Shown in pieces: positions 12,001 through 25,200 of a DNA stretch of 64,000 nucleotides. The position numbers and the translations under genes were made by a program. The stretch comes from Anolis sagrei (taxonomy: Eukaryota > Chordata > Lepidosauria > Squamata > Anolidae): assembly GCF_037176765.1 (NCBI RefSeq), contig NC_090024.1, positions 246,538,571-246,602,570 of the forward strand, read 5' to 3'. Under the pieces are notes generated by a model, which saw nothing but the letters and a program-made list of their open reading frames with translations, had not been told where the DNA came from and did no database searches. Within the stretch, counting starts at the first letter, position 1. Each line of letters begins with the position of its first letter.

Positions 12001-15000
12001 CTTCAACCTGGTGATTGCCCAAGAAGAATGCTGCCTGGGCTTTCTCGGCCTACCGAAGCCTACTGCATAGAGGATGGGACCTGTCCAGGAGAGCAGAAGT
12101 GTTGTCTCATGGGCAATATCAGGAAATGTGTCCTCCCTGTTGGAGGTAGGCCACCATCTGTTCAGCCCTCCTCAAAGCAGGGGAGCAGGAGGAGTCTTCT
12201 CTTTCATGTGAGGCTTTGATTGCTGAGATGTTCTAGGATTGTGGGGTTTATCTAGGGAACAATTTCCTGGCATCCAACCCTAGATGTTGCCAGAAGTACA
12301 ACATCTACTCCAGATGGCCTTTCATATAACACTTCTTCCTTCCTTCCTTCCTTCCATCCTTCCTTCCTTCCTTCCTTCCTTCCTTCCTTCCTTCCTTCCT
12401 TCCTGAAATTTCCTTTCCTCACAAATAATCTCAGAAAATGGGAAGCATGGATTAATGGTTGGAGATGTGGGTTGTCAGATCTGGCCACAGTGGTCCAAGT
12501 TCTTGTTACATCCCGAATAGATTACTGCAACACACTCTACGTGGGGTTGCCTTTGAAGACTGTTCGGAAACTACAATTAGTCCAGCGGGCGGTGGCCAGA
12601 TTACTCACCGGAGTGTCATATAGGGAGCATACCACCCCCCCTGCTATGTCAGCTCCACTGGCTGCCAATCCAGTTCTCAGCACAATTCAAAGTGCTGGTT
12701 TTGACCTACAAAACCCTATACAGCTCCGGCCCAGCATACCTGTCCGAACGCACCTCTTTCTACGTCCCGCCTCGGAGTTTAAGATCTTCTGGGGAGGCCC
12801 TGCTTTCGGCCCCACCTCTATCACAAGTGAGATTGATGGGGACGAGGAGCAGGGCCTTCTCGGTGGTGGCTCCTTGCCTGTGGAATTCACTTCCCGGGGA
12901 AATCAGGTCATCGACATCCCTCCTCTCTTTCAGAAGGAAACTAAAAACATGGATATGGGACCAGGCCTTTGGGTAATATGGCAGATAGACAAAGGATAAT
13001 GACGACCAGAATTGATAGGATTTGACAATGTGGAACGAACCTACGGACTCTGAGCTGGCGAACGTTAAACATTAGATTGGTTTTATTGATTGTGATATAT
13101 ATCTACGTAGCTTGTTTTAATTGTTTATAATGGCTATTGATACATGTTTTTATTTTATTGTTTGTTGTTGGCATCGAATTGTGCCATTTGTAAGCTGCCC
13201 TGAGTTCAACCACGGGGGTTGAGAAGGGCGAGGTAGAAATGAGCAAAATAAATACATAAATTGTAGGTTTTTTCAGGCTATATGGCCATGGTCTAGAGGC
13301 ATTCTCTCCTGACGTTTCGCCTGCATCTATGGCAAGCATCCTCAGAGGTAGTGAGGTCTCTTGGAACTAGGAAAATTGGATTTATATATCTGTGGAATGA
13401 TGTCCAGGATGGGAGAAAGAACTCTTGTCTGTTGGAGGTCGGTGTGAGTGTTACAATTGGCCACCTTGATTAGCATTTGATGGCCTGACCGCTTTTTGGA
13501 GTGGCTTGCTACTGCCTGGGGGAATCCTTTGTTAAGAGGTGATTTTTTTCATTGTGTCAGGAGCAACTTGAGAAACTGCAAGCCGCTTCTGGTGTGAGAG
13601 AATTGGCCATCTGCAAGGACGTTGCCCAGGGGACGCCTAGATGTTTTGATGTTTTATCATCCCTGTGGGAGGCTTCTCTCATGTCCCCGTATGAGGAGCT
13701 GGAGCTGATAGAGGGAGCTTATCCGCGCTCTCCCCGGCTTTGAACTTGTGACCTGTCGGACTTCAGTCCTGCCGGCACAGGACAACCCAGTGATTCCGGT
13801 CATGAAAGCCTTCGACAATAGGTTGGACATGTCTTCAGTCAAACCGAGACATCACCTTCCTCTTCATCTTGGAAAGAAGTGACGAGCGGAGTGCCGCAGG
13901 GTTCTGTCCTGGGCCCGGTCCTGTTCAACATCTTTATTAATGACTTAGATGAAGGGCTAGAAGGCAGGATCATCAAGTTTGCAGATGACACCAAATGGGG
14001 AGGGATAGCCAATAGTCCAGAGGACAGGAGCAGAATTCAAAACGATCTTGACAGATTAGAGAGATGGGCCAAAACTAACAAAATGAAGTTCAACAGTGAC
14101 AAATGCAAGATACTCCACTTTGGCAGAAAAAATGAAATGCAAAGAGACAGAATGGGGGACAATGCCTGGCTCGAGAGCAGTACGTGTGAAAAAGATCTTG
14201 GAGTCCTCGAGGACAACAAGTTAAACATGAGCCAACAATGTGATGTGGCGGCAAAAAAAGCCAACGGGATTTTGGCCTGCATCAATAGGAGCATAGTGTC
14301 TAGATCTAAGGAAGTAATGCTACCCCTCTATTCTGCTTTGGTTAGACCACATCTGGAATATTGTGTCCAATTCTGGGCACCACAATTCAAGAGAGATATT
14401 GACAAGCTGGAATGTGTCCAGAGGAGGGCGACTAAAATGATCAAGGGTCTGGAGAACAAGCCCTATGAGGAGCGGCTTAGGGAGCTGGGCATGTTTAGCC
14501 TGAAGAAGAGAAGGCTGAGAGGAGATATGATAGCCATGTCTAAATATGTGAGAGGAAGCCACAGGGAGGAGGGAGCAACCTTGTTTTCTGCTTCCTTGGA
14601 GACTAGGACGCAATGGAACAATGGCTTCAAACTACAAGAGAGGAGATTCCACCTGAACATGAGGAAGAACTTCCTGACTGTGAGAGCCGTTCAGCAGTGG
14701 AACTCTCTGCCCCGGAATGTGGTGGAGGCTCCTTCTTTGGAAGCTTTTAAGCAGAGGCTGGATGGCCATTTGTCAGGGGTGATTTGAATGCAATATTCCT
14801 GCTTCTTGGCAGAATGGGGTTGGACTGGATGGCCCATGAGGTCTCTTCCAACTCTTTGATTCTATGATTCTATGATTCCCAAGTGCCACTTGGGAACACA
14901 TTTGCTAAAACTGAATCAACATGAGAGTTGTGTTTGGATAGCATTTTGCCCAAGATATGGTTTTGGACCCAAAAAGTGATTTTCCATCCCCTCCCCCAAA

Positions 15001-16256
15001 CATTACAAAAACAAGACTGACAGCAAAGGGCCGTCCCCTTTGCTGTCAATCTGAGACAGTTTCCTCCCTTGATGGGGTCCCTGTCCTCACCTGGCCTACT
15101 TCAGGGGTCTGGAAAGCCGTGTCCATTCTTAACCCTCCTCTGTACGTTTCCTTCACAGTGAATCCTGGCTTTTGCCCCAGGAGAGACGATGCCACAGTCT
15201 TCACAGAGCCCTGTTCATTTGACTTGGATTGTGCCTTGGATGAGAAGTGTTGCCCCAGTGAAGGACGGAGAAGATGCACCAAAGCCTTGCCAGGTAAAGA
15301 TCCTTCTGGAGAGGTGGACCCAAAGGCAGCCAGCACCCCACATTGCAACCTCAAAAGAGTAGCAAGGCTGCTCCTTGAAACCCATAGACCAGTGTTTCTC
15401 AACCTGGGGGTCGGGACCCCTGGAGGGGTCACCAGGGGGTGTCAGAGGAGTCACCAAAGAGCACCAGGAAACACAGTATTTTGTGTTGGTCATGAAGGTT
15501 CTGTGTGGGAAGTTTGGCCCAATTCAGTTGTTGGTAGGGTTCAGAATGGTCTTTGTTTGTAGATGAATTATAAATCCCAGCAACTACAACTCCCAAATGT
15601 CAAAGTCTATTTTCCCCAAACCCCACATTTGAGCATATTGAGAATTTTGGTCCAGATCCATCATTGTTTGAGCCCCCAGTGCTCTCTGGATGTAGGTGAA
15701 CTACAACTCCCAAAACTCAAGATCAATGCCCACCACACCCTTCCAGTATTTTCTGTTGGTCATGGGAGTTCTGTGTGCCAAGTTTGATTCAATTCCACCG
15801 TTGGTGGAGTTCAGAATGCTCTTTGATTGTGGGTGAACTATAAATCCCAGCAATTACAACTCCCACAGGACAAAATCAATACCCTCCCCCAATTTCAATT
15901 CAAATTTATTTGTGCCAAGTTTGGTCCAGATCCATCATTGTTTGAGCCCCCAGTGCTCTCTGGATGTAGGTGAACTACAACTCCCAAAACTCAAGGTCAA
16001 CGCCCACCACACCCTTCCAGTATTTTCTGTTGGTCATGGGAGTTCTGTGTGCCAAGTTTGATTCAATTCCATCGTTGGGGGAGTTCAGAATGCTCTTTGA
16101 TTGTGGGTGAACTATAAATCCCAGCAATTACAACTCCCACAGGACAAAATCAATACCCTCCCCCAATCCCACCAGTATTCAAATTTGGGTGCATTGGGTA
16201 TTTGTGCCAAATTTGGTCCAGTGTATGAAAATACATCTTGCATATCAAATATTAGT

Positions 16257-16289
<33 letters not shown>

Positions 16290-19200
16290 CTTTATTTGTA
16301 CCCCGCCTCCATCCCCCCAAGTAGACTCAGAGCGGCTTACATAAGGCCACACCCATCAATACAGTAAACACAATATAAACACAAAGAACACAACAGATAA
16401 TCAAAAAGTAAATTACATAAAGTGCAAAACCATATTTGCATTACTATTCATAACAGCAAGAAAATGACAGTTATGAAAAGCCAATGGGATGTTGGCCTGC
16501 ATCAATAGGAGCCTAGTGTCTAGATCTAGGGAAGTCATGCTCCCCATGCTCTATTCCGCTTTGGTTAGACCACATCTGGAATATTGTGTCCAATTCTGGG
16601 CACCACAATTCAAGAGAGATATTGACAAGCTGGAATGTGTCCAGAGGAGGGCGACTCAAATGATCAAGGGTCTGGAGAACAAGCCCTATGAGGAGCGGCT
16701 TAAGGAGCTGGGCATGTTTAGCCTGAAGAAGAGAAGGCTGAGAGGAGACATGATGAGGGCCATGTATAAATATGTGAGAGGAAGCCACAGGGAGGAGGAG
16801 GGAGCAAGCTTGTTTTCTGCTTCCCTGGAGACTAGGACGCGAAACAATAGCTTCAAACTACAAGAAAGGAGATTCCACCTGAACATGAGGAAGAACTTCC
16901 TGACTGTGAGAGCCGTTCAGCAGTGGAACTCTCTGCCCCGGAGTGTGGTGGAGGCTCCTTCTTTGGAAGCTTTTAAGCAGAGGCTGGATGGCCATCTGTC
17001 AGGGGTGATTTGAATGCAATATTCCTGCTTCTTGGCAGAATGGGGTTGGACTGGATGGCCCAGGAGGTCTCTTCCAACTCTTTGATTCTATGATTCTATG
17101 ATTCTATGAAGTAGCAATGAAAATAATTTTATTGTTAGGGGTCACCATAACATGAGGAACCATATTAAGGGGTCGTGGCATTAGGAAGGTAAGGAACCAA
17201 TGCCATAGACCATTAGAGGACTTCACCCTACTTCTCCCTCATAGAGGACGTTCCTCACTCCTTCAATGCCTCTTTGTTGGCTTAATCCATTGGATCAATG
17301 GCCAAAATTTGGTGCAGTCTCAAAGCACCATGGGTGAACCCAAGGGCCACTGCTTTCTCCCCCAGACCCAAGGAGGACATCATCCTTCCCAATGTGACTT
17401 CACCACATTGCCAGGGACTCTGCCAAATAGACCTCCTTGAAAAAGATTCTACATGTGTGTCAGTGTCCAAAGGGGTGCTACTTTCTTCCTTCACCCAAAC
17501 CCATAGAGTTGTGGGGAACCTCACCCTGCTTGTCATAGAATCCTAGAATCCAAGAGTTGGAAGAGACCTCCTGGGCCATCCAGTCCAACCCCATTCTGAC
17601 AAGAAGCAGGAATATTGCATTCAAATCACCCCTGACAGATGGCCATCCAGCCTCTGCTTAAAAGCTTCCAAAGAAGGAGCCTCCACCACACTCTGGGGAA
17701 GGCAGAGAGTTCCACTGCTGAATGGCTCTCACAGTCAGGAAGTTCTTCCTCATGTTCAGATGGAATCTCCTCTCTTGTAGTTTGAAGCCATTGTTCCACT
17801 GCGTCCTAGGGAAGCAGAAAACAAGCTTGCTCCCTCCTCCTCCCTGTGGCTTCCTCTCACATATTTATGCATGGCCCTCATCATATCTCCTCTCAGCCTT
17901 CTCTTCTTCAGGCTAAACATGCCCAGCTCCTTAAGCCGCTCCTCATAGGGCTTGTTCTCCAGACCCTTGAGAATAGTCATAGAGAACATTCCCTCAGTCC
18001 TTCACTGCCTCTTTGTTAGGCTATTCCATTTGAGTCAATAGCCAAAGTCCGATGCACCTTCAATGTGTGTCAGGGTGACCCTGTTCCTGCACTCTTATCT
18101 CAAGGGATGACATTGGGACCTAAGGGAGAAGGGGACACGAGGCTTCCAGTGCCTAGTATTGACTGATGCCCCCATTTTGCCTGCTTACCCTTCCTTAAGG
18201 GGATTCTGGGTCAACTCTTAATGGGAAGGAGCTTCTGCTTGTGTCTCTTGCTAATTCCTCCCACTTCTGCAGCCAACCCTGGCTTTTGTCCCAAGAAGAG
18301 CCTCTTGCGGGTGCCCAGCCCTTGTGAAGGTGAATGCATAGATGACCAGTCTTGTCCCAAGGGGAAAAAGTGTTGCTTTGTCAACTGTGGGCTGAAGTGT
18401 GTCCCCCCAGAGAGCCATCACAGTGGAGAGCGAGTGGAGCTGGATCGGGATCCCTCACTGGAAGTGGGACACAGAGGTGAGTTGTGGGTTGGAAAGAGTG
18501 GTTCTTGCTCGACCCTACTCTCTAGGACATTGGTGCCAGGCCAAAGGGTTGGGTGGCCTCTTGTAATTTCCACTCCCTTGCTTTGTCTTGCACAAACTCC
18601 CAAATGTTAGGGCCTATTTCCCCCAAACTCCATCTGAGTTCACATTTGGGCATATGAAGTATTCTTGCCAAGTTTGGTCCAGATCCATCCTTGTTTGACT
18701 CCACAGCACTCTCTGGATCTAGGTGAATTACAACTCCAAAACTCAAGGTCAATGCTCACCAAACCCTTCTAGTGTTTTCTGTTGGTCATGAGAGTCCTGT
18801 ATGCCACATTTGGTTCAATTCCATCATTGGTGGAGTCATGGGTGGAGCTCAGAATGCTCTTTGATTGTAGGTGAACTATAAATCCCAGCAACTACAACTC
18901 CCAAATGACAAAATCAGAAAAAAAATAGAGTGAAGGACATACATTGGGTTATTAGGTATATGCTGTCCAAATTTGGTATCAATTTATCCAGTAGTTTTAG
19001 AGTTCTGTTAATCCCACAAATGAACATTACATTTTTATTTATATAGATAGATGTATTTATGTTTCTCTTTGAATCTGTCCATCAGCTTTTTTTCTTCTTT
19101 GCATACATGTTCAGTCCACTCATAGGTTGCATGATGGCTTTCTTCCTTCTGGGAATTGGCCATGTCCTTCTCTTTCTCCCACTGAAATAATTGTGGTCAT

Positions 19201-22200
19201 TTCCAGCCTTGAAAAGTGACCTTCCATTTCCTTTTCTGCATTTGGACTGTGATGCCTGTAGAACCCTTCGTGGTCCTTCTCTCCACTATAAGGGATTCAG
19301 CAGAAACATCTCACTGGTTCCTTCAAAGTCTATTATTGCTGAACTTTTGTTCTCCACCTGTTTATCTCCCCCTAGTAGCATTCTTCTCCTTTCTTCTAGA
19401 TATCTGCCTCCTTCCTCCTAAACAAGGAGACTGTGATGCCCACATGCCCCGATTCTTCTATAATTCAACCTCTGGGAAGTGTGAGAAATTCATTTTTGGG
19501 GGCTGTGGGGGGAATGAGAACAACTTCATGACGCGGGAGGAATGTTACCATGCCTGCATTGACAGAGGTGAGAGCCAGAAGACAATGAATGTGATTGTCC
19601 TGCTTCTTGGCAGAATGGGGTTGGACTGGATGGCCCACGTGGTCTCTTCCAAGTCTATGATTCTATTATTCTAATGAGCCAGTGTGGACGTGTTAGATGG
19701 GGAATGGGATTTGTTGGATAATGGAAGAGAAATTTATAGCTGGACATTCATCCAGATGTTGCTTCTGACTTGGACTGGTCCACAAAATCGTTGCAAGGAC
19801 AGGAGCAAGTTCAAATCATCAAGTTTCCAGACGACACCAAATGGGGAGGGAAAGCCAAGACTCCAGAGGACAGGAGCAGGATTCAAAACAATCTTGACAG
19901 ATTAGAGAGATGATGGGCCAAAACTAACAAAATGAAGTTCAACAGTGACAAATGCAAGATACTCCACTTTGGCAGAAAAAACGAAATGCAAAGATACAGA
20001 ATGGAGGACAATGCCTGGCTCAAGAGCAGGACGTGTGAAAAAGATCTTGGAGTCCTCGTGGACAACAAGTTAAACATGAGCCAGGAATGTGATGTGGCAG
20101 CAAAAAAAAAGCCAATGGGATTTTGGCCTGCATCAATAGGAGCCTAGTGTCTAGATCTAAGGAAGTAATGTTCCCCATGCTCTATTCCGCTTTGGTTAGA
20201 CCACACCTGGAATATTGTGTCCAATTCTGGGCACCACAATTCAAGAGAGATATTGACAAGCTGGAATGTGTCCAGAGGAGGGCGACTAAAATGATCAAGG
20301 GTCTTGAGAACAAGCCCTATGAGGAGCGGCTTAAGGAGCTGGGCATGTTTAGCCTGAAGAAGAGAAGACTGAGAGGAGATATGATAGCCATCTATAAATA
20401 TGTGAAAGGAAGCCACAGAGAGGAGGAGGGAGCAAGCTTGTTTACTGCTTCCTTGGAGACTAGGACGCAATGGAACAATGGCTTCAAACTACAAGAAAGG
20501 AGATTCCATCTGAACATGAGGAAGAACTTCCTGACTGTGAGAGCCGTTCAGCAGTGGAACTCTCTGCCCCGGGGTGTGGTGGAGGCTCCTTCTTTGGAGG
20601 CTTTTAAACAGGGGCTGGAAGGCCATCTCTCAGGGGTGATTTGAATGCAATATTCCTGCATCTTGGCAGAATGGGGTTGGACTGGATGGCCCAGGAGGTC
20701 TCTTCCAACTCCTTGATTCTATGATTCAGGTGGCGTTCTGGTGGAGATAGAGATCAGAAGGCAGTTGGGTTGTCCTATGACTCATCTGGACTAGTTTAAC
20801 CAGGAAAATTGTTCAAGGAAGAATCCCTCTTCAGATTCAGCCAAATTTTGCATCTAGCTGGACAGTTTTTCATCAGCCAACCGGGAGATGATGAGGGTTT
20901 CTTGAATAGCTGTCAGATGAAATAAAAAATGTTATGCATTTTCCAATTGTGTTATGTCAATACTTTGGAGGGCTTTCTCCACTGACATCCTCTCTGACCA
21001 TTGACAGGCATGTAGCCGGGGGGGGGGGGGCTTGTGGGGCTTCAGCCCCCCCCCCCCCAAATTCTCATGGTAGTCCACGAGAAGGCCTTACTGGTGCATT
21101 ATTTAAACTGTTATGTTTATTCAGACTATGGTATGATTACCATACTCAATATACCCCATATGCATGGGGTATTGGTGTAATGATACAAAAGGTTTGCTAG
21201 GGTAGATCCTCTTTCACTCAGACCCCCCCCCCCCCCCCGAATCAAAATCCTGGCTGCAGGCCTGACCATTGAGAATAAAGCTCTGCTTTTTCCTTCTACC
21301 TATCTGTGTCCGATTTGGCCTTCCTGGAAGCTATTCACACTGGATCCCCAAACCCATGGTTTTTGCAGAGCTGAAATTACTGAACATGACACAAAGGAAA
21401 AGATGGGGATTCACCATAAGTAGAGGAAGAATTTGAATCAAATATAGATAGACATTCATCCAAATATTGCTTTTCACCTGGACCTGCTAACATGGTCATG
21501 GCCAGAACATGTACTCTTACCTCAGTTCAGATGGAGGTGAGGGGCAGAAGATGAGGGGGTCCCAATTCTCATTTAGTTCAGTTTCTCAAGGAGAATTTTT
21601 AGAGCAGTGGTTCTCAACTTGGGGTCCCAGATGTTTTTGGCCTACAACTCCCAGAAATCCCAGCCAGTTTACCAGCTGTTAGGATTTCTGGGAGTTGAAG
21701 GCCAAAAACATCTGGGGACCCCAGGTTGAGAACCACTGGTTTAGAGGAAGAAACCCTCTTAAGATACAACCCCACTAGTGGACATCTTCGTCTGGTCATT
21801 TGAAAGAGAAGAATCAACACTCTCACTTCAATATGAACATTATGCTCCATAGTAATAAACTACAGCATGTGGAGAACATCGCCATTCTTTGAGCAATGAA
21901 CTAAAGAGGTAATGATGGGCTCACAATTTTTCAACTTGTTGTAAAATTTCAATTGATTGTTGTGGTGGTGGTGGTGATGGTTTCCTAGCAGCCTTGGGAG
22001 ACTTAGCAACCCAAACAAATGCATGCAACATGGGAGTATAAATCTGAGTCTCCTTGTGCCACTCTTTGCTCTGTCCCCCTAGGACTTCTCCATGACCCCT
22101 TTTCTCATTTCCAGCATTGTCCAAACCTGGCATCTGCCCAAGGAGGACGGTTCCGGCTCTTCCAAGGTCCTCCAAGGCCTACTGTGCATACGATGTATCT

Positions 22201-25200
22201 TGCCCAGGAGATCAGAAGTGTTGTCACATTGGAAATATCAAGAGATGTGCCCTCCCTGTTGGAGGTAGGCCAACGTCCGTCCATCTGTCTATGCAAAGAA
22301 TGGATGGGTGGTCAGCGGGAACAGGAGGAGCCATGGTCCTTCTCTCTCATGGGAGGCTCCCCTGCCTGGGATGCAGCTAGTGGCCATAATTAGGGTGATG
22401 CATAATTCACCTAGGAGAGCCTTTCTCACCTTGGAGTTTGCAAACATTAATTGTCCCCTAAGCTGCCTTCCAAATGACAGTTCCCCCTTCCCTGGTGCAT
22501 ACTGGTGTTTTTGAATCATCTCAGCAAATGGGAGGCATAGAGCGCAGAACACATGGAGGCATCTCACCAAACAAACAGTGGATAGCTCAGACATTTGTCA
22601 CATTTGTGTATATTTTTTGCACAAAATGAAGGGTTATTTGCACAGTGTTTCTTTGACACACCATACATAAGAGAACCCTTCTTTGGTTGTTTTGTTTTGC
22701 TTTTGCAAAAAACAATCCTAAAGATAAAAGGACAATCCACCAATCAGGTCCAGGTCCTGAATAGGCTGTGCTAAGTACATCTGGTGCTTTTTTTCTCCCA
22801 AAAAACCAAAACAAAACCCTGGCTTCTACCTATCCCAGTCATTTGCCATGTCCCATGAGGCCATTGCTGTGGCTACCAAATGTTCACAGGATTGGTCAGA
22901 GGAAAGAGCATATGTAGGTGTTGACCAAGCCATTGGGGTAATCTTCCACATCCTCACCAGCCTAGAGTGACACTCATCCTAATATATCACACACATGTTT
23001 ACACCATTCATATGTCACCAATAGGACATATGAATGTGCCAATTTTATTCACAGATTTTAATACAATTCATTCACAACAGAATAATCAACTTTTCAAAAG
23101 AAAAAGTGGGATATGTGTGTGTGTGTGTGTCTATGCATATGTATATGCTAAACCTAACACTAAACTACACTGGCTGGATGGCCATCTGTCAGGGGTGCGT
23201 TGAATGCAATATTCCTGCTTCTTGGCAGGGAGTTGGACTGGATGGCCCATGGGGTCTCTTCCAACTCTATGATTCTGCACTATGCTGAAAACACTAAACT
23301 ATTGCAATAAAGACAACCCAATTAATCACGAAGATACAAAAGAACTCAGACACCCTCAAACTAGTTGTAATAAAAAAAATAAAGCCTTATTAATCTGTTG
23401 GGAGTGCTTAATTGTGTTTTCCTGGATCATGCAGGATTGGACTGGATATCCCTTGGGGCCTCTTCTAACTCTAGGATTCTATGATTCAACAAGAAAAAGG
23501 AAAATCAGTCATGTAGCAATTGTGAAGGGAAATTAACTATTTAGTATTGATGATGATGATGATATAGACACCTGAGCAAAACTAAGCACAGGCTTGAACC
23601 CCTTCCAGCTGGCCATGTTTTTGCCCCCAACTTGTGCCAACTCTTTGCAATCAAACCAAGAGAGTTTCCTCTCTTGGTGGGAATCCATAACCTCGTCAGA
23701 TCCACCCCAACGATTCAGGAATTTGCTCATTCTTGGCCTAACTGAGTCATTTTCTGTCCCTTTGCCTTGCAGTACATCCTGGCTATTGCCCCAGAAGAGA
23801 TGATGTTGCAGTCTCCTCGAAGCACTGTTCGTGGGATTCAGATTGTGCCGTGGATGAGAAGTGTTGTCCCAGTGAAGAACACAAAAGGTGCACCAAAGCC
23901 ATACCAGGTAAAGGCTCTTCAGTAGAACATGACCCTTGTGCACCCACCATTTTCGTCCACCTCTCTTTGCAAGGAACCATGCTGGTTAGGTCTTCAAAAG
24001 AAGAAGCAGGAGTGTCCCCAAGGGCCACTGCTTTCTCTCCCCCACCCATGATCCAAGACTCACAGAGAGCCACACCAAAGCTGTGCCAAAGAACAATCCT
24101 TCAGAATGAACCAAGGCTCTACCAGAGAAGAGTCCTTGAGTATCTTCACCATGTTTCCAGGTCCTCTACCAGCTAGATCTCTAGAAAAGACCATGCATGT
24201 TTGGCAGGTGTCCCCCCATCCAAGCTCCCAAACTCATGGAGGACCTCACCCTGCTCTCCCTCACAGAGGACCTTCCTTCAGTTTTCACTACCTCTCTTCT
24301 GGGTTAAACCAATGGATGAGTTGACAAAGTGTGCTGCACTCTTGTGGTAGCAGGGACCTCAGCAATGCTAATGCCAGAAAATGGTCCTTCAGGATGAACA
24401 GCACATCCACTACATTGCCAAGGGCTCTGCTAGCTAGACTTCCAAAAGAGACCACACATATGTGGCAGGTGTCTTTAGAGGCACTGCTTCTTTCCTCCAA
24501 CCAAATGCTTAGAAACATGGAGGGCCTGCTCAGTTGAGAGCTCCCTCTCAGTCCTTTCGCTGTCCAAATCCACTGGGCCAATGTCCAGCCATGTGTCACC
24601 ATCCCAAGTTTGATTTACCAACCATATGACACAGAACTTTGTGTCAGGGTGACCCTATTCCCACTGCCTTGTTGTAGGTCATGGCCCTTGGGAACAATCC
24701 AGGTGCTGAGTGTGCATGAACTCTTTCCACCTTTTACCTTGCCTAGTCCTTCTCCTGAGGGTTATGTTCTACCTCTTGAGAAGTGGCTCTACACAGTTAT
24801 CTGCTCCCATTGATGTCTTTTCCTTCTTCTGCAGCCAATCGAGGCCTTTGCCCCAAGAGAAGTCTACCACTGGAGTTTTTCCCATGTGAAGGACATTGCA
24901 GGGATGACCGGTCATGTTCCAAGGGGCAGAAGTGCTGCTTTGTTGGCTGTGGCCTGCAGTGCGTCCCTCCAGAGACTCATCACAGCGTAGAGCGGGTGGC
25001 ACTGGACCAGGACCATGCTCTCACCTTGCCAGTTCACAGAGGTGAGTTGTGGGTCAGGGCAATGACAGGGCGTCACCAGGCTAGGTTTTTGAACTCATTC
25101 CAAAATCTGCAATGACCCTTTGCGGTTGTTGTTGTCTTGCTTGGATCTCACCACATCCTTGCAAGGCTGAGAACCAGCAACCCAAACAAGGCCACATGAG

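Larger units (their letters stand above)
15390..17202 (+). mobile_element. hAT-type DNA transposon, non-autonomous, with nested L2 tail and CR1
   Basis: Begins CAGTGTTTCTCAACCTGGGG and ends in a degenerate AGGAACCAATG. The 8-base target duplication CCATAGAC is exact on both sides (15382-15389 and 17203-17210). The interior repeats a roughly 270-base module (two copies near 15650-15910 and 15915-16180). An L2 tail with (TAA)n (16257-16470) and a CR1 (16478-17108) are inserted. Confidence 0.85.

Noticed and set aside
13879-14787. 302-codon frame as a host gene
   Set aside because: It is the CR1 reverse transcriptase C-terminal half (FADD box and CR1 tail).
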